From: Magnaporthiopsis rhizophila
Taxonomy: Eukaryota; Ascomycota; Sordariomycetes; Magnaporthales; Magnaporthaceae
Direction: 5' to 3'
Length of the DNA stretch: 64,000 nt
Assembly (NCBI GenBank): GCA_003049465.1
Contig: PYSS01000022.1
Span: 186,001 to 250,000 of the forward strand
Shown here: piece after piece, positions 9,442 through 18,873 of the stretch
How positions within the stretch are numbered: position 1 is the first letter of the stretch
How the letters are laid out: each line of letters opens with the position of its first letter
The notes under the pieces: model-generated
The model's database searches: none
The model's input: only the letters and a program-made list of their open reading frames with translations
What the model was told of the DNA's origin: nothing
Translations under genes and position numbers: made by a program

Positions 9442-11176
9442 TAGTGCGGAGGAATGTGGCGGCTTAGACGGTGACGGTAAAGGCTGGAGACAAAACGAAT
9501 GGACGCCACGAGATCAGCCGGCACGCAAACAGAGCCAGGAAGGCAACAAAGACTAAAAGCGGGCCATCACCATCTTTTTGTTGTCATTTCTTTCCCTTGC
9601 TCGGCAGAGACGGGTGGCCCGACGTTGGCACCCACACACGGCACCGTATTAAGGCTAGCCAATGTTGCGGCCGAGCTGTTGACGCGTTTGATTAGGTCGC
9701 GATGCGATCGGCTCGCGCTTGGGAAATTGCCCGTGTGCGTTGGTGCCCTTGGGACTGGGGGGGCTCGGCTCTGTGCCGCAATGCGTCAGCACTAAATCCC
9801 GAACAAGATTGCGCTCAGACTCGCGGATGCAACCACACCAGACTGCTACTCGCCAACCACCAACAGGCGACAGAGGCTGCCACACCTAGGAGTGAGTGTC
9901 GGGTCTCTCCTGGACTCTGCATCCTTGGCAATGAAAACAAAGGATCGCTGCAGGACCTCGTATGTAAAGACCCGTGCATGCGTCGATATATGCATGATGC
10001 GCGGCAATGGAGTCCAATTTTGCCGCCTTTATAAATCCTCCGGCGCCAAACGACGGGCCCGAATTTTGCGATGTGTCGTCCCTCTGTGGCTCTCGCATGA
10101 TGGCGGGAGCCATAGCCCCAACGATCAGTGAGGACCGGGGCCCCTGTCAAGCAAACGACCCCTTGCAGCCACCTGGCAGGGCTGCACCTTTCCCCCGCTG
10201 CGATGGCCGTCATCTTATGTCCTTGTTTGGCGCTAAAGCCTTTTGCTATTGCATGTCATCGGGTACCTGAACCGACAATATGGTAGGGCAGGCTGCCGCC
10301 CGGCGACACAAGCCACAGACACCTTTGGCCGCCACGCAAAACAACAGCCAAAACGGGATGGTAGAGCAAAGGGGATAATCAGCGAGTGTGGCGAAGGATG
10401 CCTTGATTGATTGATTGCAGCGTGATCCCATCAGGGAGGGGATCCTGAATGGCTGGGTGGGTCTCATCACGTGATGATCCCTGAACACAAGATCATGTGA
10501 CTACACATGTCCTTTGACGGAACCGACACCGCAGAGCAATCTGCACAGGTTTATTGCACATACTTGGGCATCACGGATGGTATACCAGGGACTGACTAGT
10601 AGCTGACTTTTTTTTTTAGCCAGCTTTTACCTTAAAAAGAATACAAGTATCAGAAATTTGGAGTTTTATAGTTGGTTGGCTGACTGGGCGTCGACGTTAA
10701 CCAGACCCCCTGAGCTAAAACCTCGATTCGATTGGTTTGAGCCGGATCCAAGGAGGCCGATCGTTTACATGATGAAGCCATTCTCTGCATTCGATTTCGG
10801 GGACAACCAAAGGTCTCGCTCTGGAAAATATGCCGCAGGCTCAGGATATAAAGGTTTATGATATTATTAATGCTTTGTTTCTTATACCCGACTCGGCCGG
10901 CAGCTTCCATCCCCGCGTCGGCCGAAACCCAGCTCCGCACATCACAACCCTGCGCTCGGTTTAACTGACTCCCAAGCAAACAGTACTTAAACACTTGTAT
11001 TCACTTGCCCTCAATGTCCATAGTTATTCCTAAAGCCTCTTCATGGCTTCTCGAACTCCATTTCTGGAAAGGTTGTAAAATTTGAAGATCACTATTACCG
11101 AATAACCATTACTACCACCTCGATCCGTGTTTTGCGCCAAGACAACGCGTCTCTTTCTCTCTCTCTCTCCTCCAAA
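9442..11176. other. Divergent promoter region, no gene seen
   Basis: 1.7 kb between the divergently transcribed membrane protein and monooxygenase genes. It contains an E-box palindrome (10464-10477) and further CATGTG/ACATGT elements just after it, and a CT-repeat immediately before the monooxygenase start (11153-11170). No credible coding frame. Confidence 0.5.
10464..10477. promoter_or_regulatory. 14-bp perfect palindrome around CACGTG (E-box)
   Basis: TCATCACGTGATGA is symmetric over all 14 bases and matches the extended E-box bound by Cbf1/bHLH-type factors. CATGTGA and ACATGT follow within 30 nt. It lies about 700 nt upstream of the monooxygenase and 1 kb upstream of the membrane protein gene. 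Its target is unknown. Confidence 0.4.
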
Positions 11177-12478
11177 ATGGCCATGGCAAACATGAAGGTT
11201 CTAATCGTCGGCTGCGGCGTCGCTGGGGCATCGATGGCCATCTGGCTGGCCCGTCTCGGGGCGGACGTGACGGTCGTCGAGCGGGCGCCCAACCTGCGTG
11301 TGGCAGGCCAGCAGATCGACTTTCGCGGCCCGGCCGTGCCGCTGATGGAGAAGATGGGCATCCGAGACCAGATACGAGCAAAGCTCACCAAAGAGCCGGG
11401 CATGCAGCTCGTCGACGGCCGAGGAAGAACAGCCGCGTATTTCCCGGCGGATCCGGCCAGCAGCACGAAGCAGGGCTTCACGTCCGAATATGAGATCATG
11501 CGCGGGGACCTGGTCAACGTGCTGGTCGACGTCACCAAGGGCCGGGAGGGGGTGCGGTTCCTGTTCGGCGCCACGATCGAGAGCTTCACGCAGGACGACA
11601 TCGAGGACCCGCACGGCAAGGTGCACGTGTGTTTTGTGGACGGCCGCCGGGAGGACTACGACCTCGTCGTCGGCGCCGACGGTACGAGGTCCAAGGTGCG
11701 GAGGCTCATGCTCGGCCCGGACGCGCCGGACCCGATCGTGCCGCAGAACGCCCACATCGCCTTCTTCAGCCTCCCGCCGGGACCCGACGATAGCGACCGG
11801 TGGAGCATCTGTCTCCGACCGGAGCGCGTCATGCTGATGACCCGCAAGGATCGGCCCGACGTCCTCCGGTCGTACCTGATCGTGGGCGGGGACCAGCCGA
11901 CGCTGGATGCGGCGTACAAGTCGGGCGACCGGGCGCAGCTCAAGGAGGCGTGGGCGGCCATGTACCGCGGCCGCGGCTGGATAGCCGACCGGCTCGCGCA
12001 CGAACTCGTGCACTCCAAGGAGGCCGACGACCTGTACGCGGGGCCCGTCGACTTTGTCAAGCTGCCCGAGGGCGACTGGAGCCGGGGCCGGGTCGTGCTG
12101 GTGGGCGACGCCGCCTGCGCGTCGACGGCGAACGGCAAGGGCACGACGGTCGCGCTCGTGGCCCCTTACGTGCTCGCGGGCGAGATCGCGGAGCTGCTGG
12201 CCAAGGGCGAGCCGACGGGCCGGGCCATTCAGCAAGGGGCCGCCATCTACGAAAAGAAGATGCGGCCCATGGGCGTGAACGCCCAGAACACGCCCGCCGA
12301 GCGCCTTGGCGACTCGATACCGCGGGCCATGTGGCAGATCCGCCTTTTGTACTTTGTCGCCTGGCTAGTGGCGCTCTTCCGCCTCGACAAATTCGGACTG
12401 CTGGCGGCGGACACGCTCGACCAGTGGAAGCTTGAGGAGTATCCCAGCCTGGAAGTACTGAGCAAGAAGCAACGATGA
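11177..12478 (+). CDS. FAD-dependent monooxygenase, TetX/PHBH-like, 433 aa
   Basis: Intronless flavoprotein monooxygenase of the aromatic hydroxylase superfamily (FAD_binding_3 type), expected to use NAD(P)H and O2 to hydroxylate a small, probably aromatic, substrate in the cytosol. All three family fingerprints are present. The dinucleotide-binding GCGVAGASMAIWLARLGADV is at residues 12-31. DLVVGADGTRSKVR (DG motif) lies near residue 165. VLVGDAACASTANGKGTT lies near residue 310 and carries the GD motif that contacts the FAD ribityl chain. A hydrophobic stretch (IRLLYFVAWLVALFRL) near the C-terminus may associate with membrane. The ATG at 11177 follows a CT-rich leader; a second Met-Lys (MK, residue 6) is also possible. 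No biosynthetic neighbour suggests a pathway. Full length compared with TetX-type relatives. Confidence 0.88.
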   Translation: MAMANMKVLIVGCGVAGASMAIWLARLGADVTVVERAPNLRVAGQQIDFRGPAVPLMEKMGIRDQIRAKLTKEPGMQLVDGRGRTAAYFPADPASSTKQGFTSEYEIMRGDLVNVLVDVTKGREGVRFLFGATIESFTQDDIEDPHGKVHVCFVDGRREDYDLVVGADGTRSKVRRLMLGPDAPDPIVPQNAHIAFFSLPPGPDDSDRWSICLRPERVMLMTRKDRPDVLRSYLIVGGDQPTLDAAYKSGDRAQLKEAWAAMYRGRGWIADRLAHELVHSKEADDLYAGPVDFVKLPEGDWSRGRVVLVGDAACASTANGKGTTVALVAPYVLAGEIAELLAKGEPTGRAIQQGAAIYEKKMRPMGVNAQNTPAERLGDSIPRAMWQIRLLYFVAWLVALFRLDKFGLLAADTLDQWKLEEYPSLEVLSKKQR

Positions 12479-12757
12479 TTGGTTGGGTACGAACCTTTAC
12501 CAATGCCCCTTCGTCTCTGTCAAAATCACGGTGTTTGACCGTCACAAAAGGTGGAGGGGTGTAGAGAGAGTGTGCGTATCGCATTTTTAGGCTGCATCAA
12601 TCCTGGCAGCGTTGTGTGTTTCGTTTGTCATTAGACTGTCTTGTAGAGATCCCTATCATTCTCCTATTCTCCTAAATTTAATTTCTCTTTTGGGACGTAT
12701 TTTAAGAAGCGGTGAAAAGTGAATAGAAGCACAAAGCCGTAGGGACTAGCCGCATCT

Positions 12758-13580
12758 AGTTTGCGATATCCGGCTCCGTGTCCTCCTGAACGCCCTCCCA
12801 CACGAGGTCGATCTCTTTTGGCGCCCCGGCGCTCAGTGGACCTTTGCGGATCCAGCCGGCGCCCGCCATCAGCTGCCCGGGCACTCGGCGCCCATGATGA
12901 CGACGTCGCCCTGGTCACTGTGTAGAGTCGGTGCTGTGCACGACCTAGCGGTGCGGTATTCTTGCAGCGCGAGATCCTTTCCGCGCTCCGCCAGCTCCTG
13001 CCACGGGTCCCCAAACAAAAAGAAAGCCGAAGGTAAGTGGGATTGTTGTGCGGGCGCCTATAAACCTGCGCCAGGACGCCGCCGCCGGCCATCCGGCGGG
13101 TTGTCCTTTGCCCCCTAAGGGCACCATGCTGTCTAGCTCGGTACAAGCCCAAGAATCATGACAAAAGCAAAGTTTACGTCGTGTGCCAGAGCCAATCCGG
13201 TCCATGGGGCTCGGGTGGTTTGGTAGGTCGAGCACCACTGGTCTTGCGCACCAACTTCTTACAGCCCCTTCAAGAAGACCGTAGTTAGGGGCCGAGGCAA
13301 GGGAGGAGGGACGGGAAAGAGCCGGGCTGCCCCGTACAAAGAACGGAAGCGCCCGCCCGATATGGAAGGCAATGTCTAATGGGGGATGCATTATGCGTCC
13401 TTGCGCCTGTGTACCACGGATGCTGTGCCAAGGACTAACTAGTAACTGATCTCGAACAAAGAAAATGGCGCAAACTTGGAGGTTATGGTTGCGTGGCGGA
13501 ACGTGACCGACGTGGGTCGTGCGTGTGTGCCTGAATCCAGATCCACCTTTGGTTGCCTTGAGCGGATCCAAGATCTTCAA
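12758..13580 (-). pseudogene. Multi-frame relic of an unidentified gene
   Basis: The minus strand carries protein-like segments in different frames. One is a block from about 13400 to 13200 (HPPLDIAFHIGRALPFF; SAPNYGLLEGAVRSW). Another runs from 13020 to 12870 (FLFGDPWQELAERGKDLALQ; DQGDVVIMGAECPG). After a frame change come QLMAGAGWIRKGPLSAGAPK and EIDLVWEGVQEDTEPDIAN, ending at TAG near 12758. Continuity of sense across frame changes suggests a gene with frameshifts rather than introns. The family is not recognised. Confidence 0.35.
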
Positions 13581-13635
13581 CCCTGCTCGGCTCCTTTACT
13601 AGGTTCTTTCTTGCTGGACTCGTGCAGTCGTCGAG

Positions 13636-14534
13636 ATGGATCCGGCGCTCGATCCGGCGCTGTCGTTCCTCTTCCACGAGCCCAAAGTCGGCGACACACC
13701 GTACGAATGGAAAGATTTTAAGACCCAGAGGCTCCGGAAATATCCCAAGCCGCCGTCCTCGCTGAAATTCGGAAATTACATAGGCGGCGGCATCGAAGGC
13801 GTCGTGCTCCGCGCTCGAGCCGACAACAACGAGGAGGTGGCCGTAAATATTGTGGGGGCGGCCTAATCCGGGGCAGGGGTCGCGTCGGGGGTCCGTTCCG
13901 CTGACCATCTCTGCCATCCAGCACTTCCACAACGAGCAGCCGGAGCCGGTATGTGGGGGTTAAACGCATCTTTCCCTTTAAGCGGGAATACTGCAACTGT
14001 GCGGTCCTTGAATTAATCTCAGCCAGCCTATGCGAGGCCGCCGCGAACGACAGTCCGATTTTGCTACATCCAAGACTCAAGACCCGCCAAGATGCCATTA
14101 GAAATCTCCGGGCATTCTCGAGCGACTACGGTGACCAGTACCGATCCGATCCCCCGGAAGGCTTCGAGGCCGTCGTCCCCACTGCTCACATCAACGACTG
14201 CCTGGGCTGGATGCGGCTAGATGGCGACCAGGCCTGGTCCCTATTCGGCAGGCTAAGGGTGGACCATCGGGACCTGACCAAACTCCCGTGGTACTTCGCC
14301 ATGGTTTACAAGTTCGTCCCTAAGGGGGACCATCAAGAAGATGTGGTCCGGTCATAATACAACTTTTTCTACTCGGCAGGATTTGTTTGTGCGCCGTACA
14401 AGGAAGACAATTGGCGCAGCTCGGGTATTCTTGTGGATATGGCGGACTTGGTGCTACCAATGGCGCCGGAGTGGAACGCATTCAACTATGGGCGGCGGGT
14501 TGAGAGGGAAGGGAGGAAGTACTGTCTGGAGTAA
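13636..14534 (+). pseudogene. Kinase-like/FTA2-like protein, disrupted
   Basis: The start MDPALDPALSFLFHEPKVGD leads to FGNYIGGGIEGVVLRARADN, a glycine-loop-like motif of the fungal kinase-like family often annotated as kinetochore Sim4 subunit FTA2. A probable first intron (GTGGGG at 13851 to CCAG at 13921) joins EEVAVNI to HFHNEQPEP. The next conserved block (YVGVKRIFPFKREYCNCAVL) is in another frame with no usable intron, indicating a frameshift near 13949. The frame then runs through AHINDCLGWMRLDGDQ to DVVRS, stops at TAA (14355-14357), and resumes in the same frame with YNFFYSAGFVCAPYKEDNW and ILVDMADLVLPMAPEWNAF to a final TAA at 14532-14534. CAA to TAA would explain the internal stop. 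Two independent lesions make this a pseudogene unless unusual splicing rescues it. Confidence 0.6.
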
Positions 14535-14825
14535 CCAAGTCCTCTCCTGCGAATCCGCCGGGTCGCAGCCATTCCAGGCCTATCCTTTCTCTCTTGTGCG
14601 GTGGCGGACAAGGGGGCTCCGCGTCCGTGATCATGAAGCTGCACGGGATAGACGTATTTCGTCGCAGTAATTAGTAGAGGAGAGGATCTGCCAGACGGGC
14701 GAGGACCACGTGGCGCGGTTGAGGCGATATACCTAGCTCGTCCATTTCCGGCAAGCTTGCTGTTGCCAGGCAGAAGGTTCAAGCAACCTTGTCCCGGGAT
14801 CGGGTTGCCGCGCCGCCGTTGTCTG
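14535..14825. other. No gene seen
   Basis: No coherent frame on either strand immediately after the FTA2-like pseudogene. Confidence 0.4.
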
Positions 14826-14985
14826 TCACCGTCCGAGCGCAGAGCGCCCAATCCGGGTCGAGCTCGTCGTCCACTCAACAAGCTTCGGATAGGCGCCCCG
14901 TATGAGGCAGTGGTACGCGGCGTCGGAGCTCAGGCCGAAGATGCGATCGTATGCGCAATTCTGCGCCTGCAACTGAGGTGACTAC
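14826..14985 (-). pseudogene. Short relic exon, unidentified
   Basis: A minus-strand frame of about 50 codons (QNCAYDRIFGLSSDAAYHCL, then RGAYPKLVEW) ends at TGA 14826-14828. The segment reads as a structured, cysteine-containing protein fragment, preceded by possible CAG acceptors near 14975 and 14983. No matching upstream exon was found. It could be a last exon of a decayed gene. Confidence 0.25.
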
Positions 14986-15489
14986 CAGGGTGTTACACGA
15001 GGCGACCAGATCCACCGCCACAATGGGAAAAAGCAGCGGATACTTTGTGCATTCCTGCGGCCTAGTATACCTGGTAGGTAGGCATGTAGCTAGAACTGAC
15101 GAAAACGAAGACGACCAGGAACCAACTATATCATGTGATTGAGCTCTTGTGTTCCAACTGGAATAACTCATGCCTTACAGGAGCCGGCCTGCAGAAGAAT
15201 CCTCTGCACAACCGTGAAACTGCTGATAGAACAACTGACTTTGTCAATGTTCCTCACCTGGTTTCTTAAAGAGCGTCAGTAGACTGTAAATTTGACCCTC
15301 GGCCCATCTTCCGTCCATCAAGCGTCCCTCTTCAGCCATTTCTTTATCTCCGGATTAATAGCGTGGTATGTGTAAGCTGGACGCAAGGCTGGAACCTGAG
15401 GCGAATCGTGAGGCACCGGATCTGCTTCATCCCTATGCGGCAGGCGCTTTTGTCCCTGTTCACCAGGGTGGCGGGCTTTGTGCTCACTT
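14986..15489. other. No gene seen
   Basis: Only short frames without coding character. Confidence 0.4.
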
Positions 15490-16010
15490 TTGCGCGCATG
15501 TCAGCGCTCCGCACAGTTGGGTTTCTAGACGAAGCCGAAGCCTTTTCCGGCACCTCTACTATGGCCTTCATCCTCTTCTACGTCGTCTTCCCGACCAACC
15601 TCGAGCTTTGCCACGCCTTTGCTAGTCTCGGCGTCGGTGGCCGAGGGTTTGGCATCGGCTTTGCAGCCGCCATCCTTAGAGCTGGTCTATGACGGTGGCT
15701 CGAGCCAGAGAAAGTGGCGCAGCAGGTTGAGGAACTTGTCCCCTGTCCTCCTGGACGACATCCTCGATAGGATCCCAGTCTTTGTCGTCGTTTGGCCCGT
15801 CGGCCGCCCACTCTCCTTGCCGAGGGAGACGTTCTTTCTACGCTTCGTCGAGGAAGGCCTCCCGGGCCGGCCGGTCCTCCTTCTCCTCGGTGGCCCGCAG
15901 TCGCGTCTCCGAGCTCGCGCCAGCGCCGCTTCCCGAGAGCAGTTGTGGTGCAGGCGACGGGCAGAAATGACCTTGTCGAGCGGGTTGTAGATGTCGACAA
16001 GGTGCGTTTT
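15490..16010 (-). pseudogene. Heavily broken conserved fungal protein relic
   Basis: Homology-like segments lie on the minus strand in at least two frames. These are HLVDIYNPLDKVISARRLHH (about 16000), SETRLRATEEKEDRPAREAF, KERLPRQGEWAADGPNDDKD with WDPIEDVVQEDRG (about 15830-15740), then in another frame KFLNLLRHFLWLEPPS (about 15735-15690), and a Lys/Glu-rich tail (SKGVAKLEVGREDDVEEDEG). In-frame stops interrupt it after FLDEA (TAG), after LEPPS (TAG) and after GFGFV (TAG). I recall similar DWDPIED...LLRHFLW proteins in related fungi but know no function. Upstream lies a purine-rich tract (plus-strand T/C run 16010-16045). Confidence 0.45.
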
Positions 16011-16265
16011 CTCTTTTTTTCTCTTTTTTTCTCTTTCTTTTCCTTTCTTCTTTGTTATAAATTATGGAGCTTTTCAAGGACCGTCGCGGAGAGTGGGAGG
16101 ATGGTTGTCATAGTTCAGTGCTGGTGGCATGGGTCGAAGGCTCAGGGGCGACCCCTGAGAACGGTTGATCCTGCGTAGCCGCCATTCGACCGCCCCAAAA
16201 AGAGTTCATTTCACTCCCGAGGTGGTGAATGAGTTAAAAATTTATTTCCGTATAAGTTTATCCAA

Positions 16266-17131
16266 TTATATGTCGAAGGCGGCCAGCTCGGAACCGGGCT
16301 GCATGCGCGGGTATAGGGCCTTGCCTTCGGTGGGCCGCATTTCGCTGAAGACGGTGGGAACCGTGTCGAGCTGCTTGGCCGTCAGGCAGTTGGGCAGCGT
16401 GGCATTCTTGGCGCCGCCGCCGCTGCAGACCAGGTCGTCGGCCTTGTGGCGGCACAGGTCCGGGGCCTCGAGGATGCCGTCCTCGCTGCCGTCGAGTGCG
16501 TCGAACTTGTCTAGGATGTCCTGGCGCACGACGGACCAGAGCTCGCAGCTGACGAAGGTATCGCTGGTGTTGGTACCCGTCAGGACTAGAAGCGCGCGCT
16601 CCACGCATTGAGGTTGTTGAAGCTGGCCGCCGGCGCCCCGGCGGACACGCCGTCGAGCAAGTCCGGGAAGTCCTGCACCGTCTTCAAGCCCTGGCGCCCG
16701 CCGGTCGAGCAGCCCAGGTGGTAGTTCCTGGTGTGCGCGCGTCCGTATATGTCCTCCGTGACGGTCTTGCCCACCCTCGCACCGGTCACCACCGCGCGGT
16801 AGAAGAAGTCCTCGAGAAGGCCGGGATTGTGGAGAACGCGGAGCCGGAGATGCCGTCGTGGCAATTGTTGGTCTGTCGGGGCACAGCGGCGTCGCAACCA
16901 GCTGCGGGGGCTGGCGCAGGTCAAGTCCGCGTTGGTAAAGGTGATGTTGGCGCCGGCGGGGATAAACTTGGCCGAGGTCGCCGTCCTGTTGGCGATCTTC
17001 AGGGTCTTGGCGAAGCCGGCACACGTCTGCAAACCGATCTCTGGCGGTGGCTGCAAAAGGCGCCGGCGTGAACGGCCGGGCTGCTGCCAGGAAGCCTACT
17101 CTAGCCAAGACTCGATGCAATTTGATCATGG
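16266..17131 (-). pseudogene. Tannase/feruloyl esterase family pseudogene, internally deleted
   Basis: Remains of a secreted PF07519-type ester hydrolase. A signal-peptide-like start (MIKLHRVLARVGFLAAARPF, ATG at 17129-17131) is frameshifted against the mature N-terminus (EIGLQTCAGFAKTLKIANRT, AGANITFTNADLTC). It is then joined almost directly to NNCHDGISGSAFS, so roughly 70-90 family residues appear missing. Another frame change leads to LEDFFYRAVVTGARVGKTV and the nucleophile motif HLGCSTGGRQGLKTVQDFPD. A further frameshift near 16590 precedes TNTSDTFVSCELWSVVRQDI and ALYPRMQPGSELAAFDI, where it stops at 16266. The family's C-terminal catalytic Asp and His-Cys regions are absent. No set of introns repairs this. 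An intact paralogue lies at 45818-47842. Confidence 0.7.
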
Positions 17132-17734
17132 CGACAAGCCGGGGGATAAGGAAACAAATGATAGAAGAAACGAGACGGACCTCTGCCGAAAGAAGAAGCA
17201 AACCCGACCCGTATGCCTAGACAGCGAGGAGTGTGGGTCTTATATAGTTAAATTAGAAGAACAATATTGGTGAGGAGGGCTCAGGGTCAATAACGAGGTG
17301 ATGGGGTTGTGATGCCGACTCGCAGCTCCGTGAAACGAGTGCTGCTTGGCGTAATTTGTTTATCGTACCGTCGACGAGTCGAGGCTCCTCGCTCCCTGGT
17401 AATCATTCTGTGGCTAGAGTGACAGCCTCGAATGTCGGTCGAACCAAGTTTCGGAGGGGTTGGGCCGTCGCGGGAAGAGCGGGAGGAAGCGTTAAAACGA
17501 CGGGCTTATAACCATAAGTACTCCAACAAAAGTGATCGATAATTTAGCTGGGAAGATTTGGGGGAGATGATTCAGACTATACACACAGATAGCATAAAGG
17601 GATTGCTGTTTGCCCGTCGGGTAAACAGGAAGCCTTTTTCGTAGTATAAAGATGTAAAAGAAGAGAAAAGAAGGGAGTAGGTGAGTTTTTAAACAACTTT
17701 CCCCCCTGACGATGCTGCTCCCTGGTTGTTTTAA
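17132..17734. other. No gene seen; possible LTR remains
   Basis: AT-richer than its neighbours. On the minus strand TGTTGGAGTACTTATGG begins at 17528 and resembles the 5' end of a copia-type LTR, lying about 200 nt downstream of the RNase H relic. A G6A3G purine run at about 17698-17708 (minus) could be its polypurine tract. Termini and target-site duplications could not be defined. Confidence 0.25.
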
Positions 17735-18135
17735 CCATTCCCATCTTCTAACGAAATTGAGTGAATTTTGGCAAGGCCAGTGCCTTGGTGAGTAGATATG
17801 TTAGCGACGTTATCCTTCGTATCGATTCGCTTCGTTACTACATCCTTTTCCATTGTGACCCTTTCCCTGATATAATATTGTCGGACGTTTATGTGCTTTG
17901 TTCGTTGATGGAGCTCGGGGTTCCGTGTCATTGTTGTTAATGTTGAGCGGCACATTTGCCAGTGGAGTCGTGATTTCCAAATCGTTGATGAATTTCCGCG
18001 GCCAGACTGCTTTTTTAGTAGCCTCGCATGCTGCGATGTACTCGGCATCCGAGCAGATGGAAGCTGTTGAGAAGATCCCAGTCCCGTGTCCCCAGGCAAG
18101 CGTCGCTGTAATAAAGGAGCCCGGGCGACTAGAGA
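17735..18135 (-). mobile_element. Ty1/copia retrotransposon relic (RNase H end)
   Basis: The C-terminal RNase H of a copia polyprotein is recognisable across two frames. One frame has SDAEYIAACEATKKAVWPR and KFINDLEITTPLANVPLNIN. After a frameshift near 17925 the other has ELHQRTKHINVRQYYIRERV, followed by DTKDNVANISTHQGTGLAKI. These correspond to the AEY(I/M)A...A(T)KEA and H-x-RTKHID-V-...-TKDNVAD-x-LTK signatures of Ty1/copia. Integrase and most of the reverse transcriptase are not seen, so this is a 3'-terminal fragment. Reading it needs at least one frameshift. Confidence 0.7.
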
Positions 18136-18873
18136 CGGGATCTGGGTTCGAAATGTCTCCTCGAGGCCGTTGCTCGGGCGCCCCGCTGACGCGACGTCAT
18201 GCCGATACATGCCGATGTGGGCGACGGCCACCGGAAGATGTCTATTATTTAAGAAGCTCGAGGTCGTCGTCCTAACCAGCATCGGGACAAAAGCGTATGT
18301 GTCATGACGTGGAACGCAAACCAGGGGGAAAGCAATATACCAAAAGAAAACATAAACAACTAGACTAGACCGCTCGCGCCGGCCTCGTCTGGGCACAAGA
18401 AAGAAAGACGGGTCGTGGGTTTTTGTCTTTCTGCGGCGTGCCTGCACAGTACGCTCTGTTTATTAACGCCGCCGCCGGCCATTCGATGGGAATAGGAGAG
18501 AAAAAGGTAAATCAAGATGCAGGTAAAAGCTGTGAATATTATCGCCTTTTTTTGCTTATTAACTGAGCAATCTGACGAAGTTATTTATTACTGCTAGTCT
18601 TTTTGGTGTACCCTGATCCTCGGAATCAATACCCTGCCGGCCACGTGTGGTTCGCAGCTAATGATTTGGCTGCAGGCACTAGCCTGTGGAAGAACCATTA
18701 CCGTGTCACCCCGATGCTTTGGGCGTGACGCTATCTAGGTACAGTAATAGCGCAATAAAAGGCCCCAGCAGATTCACGTGGGGGAACAATAGGCTGTTTT
18801 TAGAAAGATATTGGGAACAGGGGATAAAAAAAGTATGATGTCCCCCGTATTCTGTCCGTAGGCCCCTCCTCAC
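18136..18873. other. No gene seen
   Basis: 3' flank of the DNA glycosylase and 5' side of the copia relic. Contains CCACGTGT and TCACGTGG E-box-like words near 18645 and 18775; no coding frame. Confidence 0.45.

Noticed and set aside
9471..11100. Possible extra small genes in the 1.7-kb divergent promoter
   Set aside because: Frames are short, lack splice-consistent partners and have no protein-like motifs.
11201..12235. 344-codon minus-strand frame opposite the FAD monooxygenase
   Set aside because: Shadow of a high-GC exon; the plus strand carries all family motifs.
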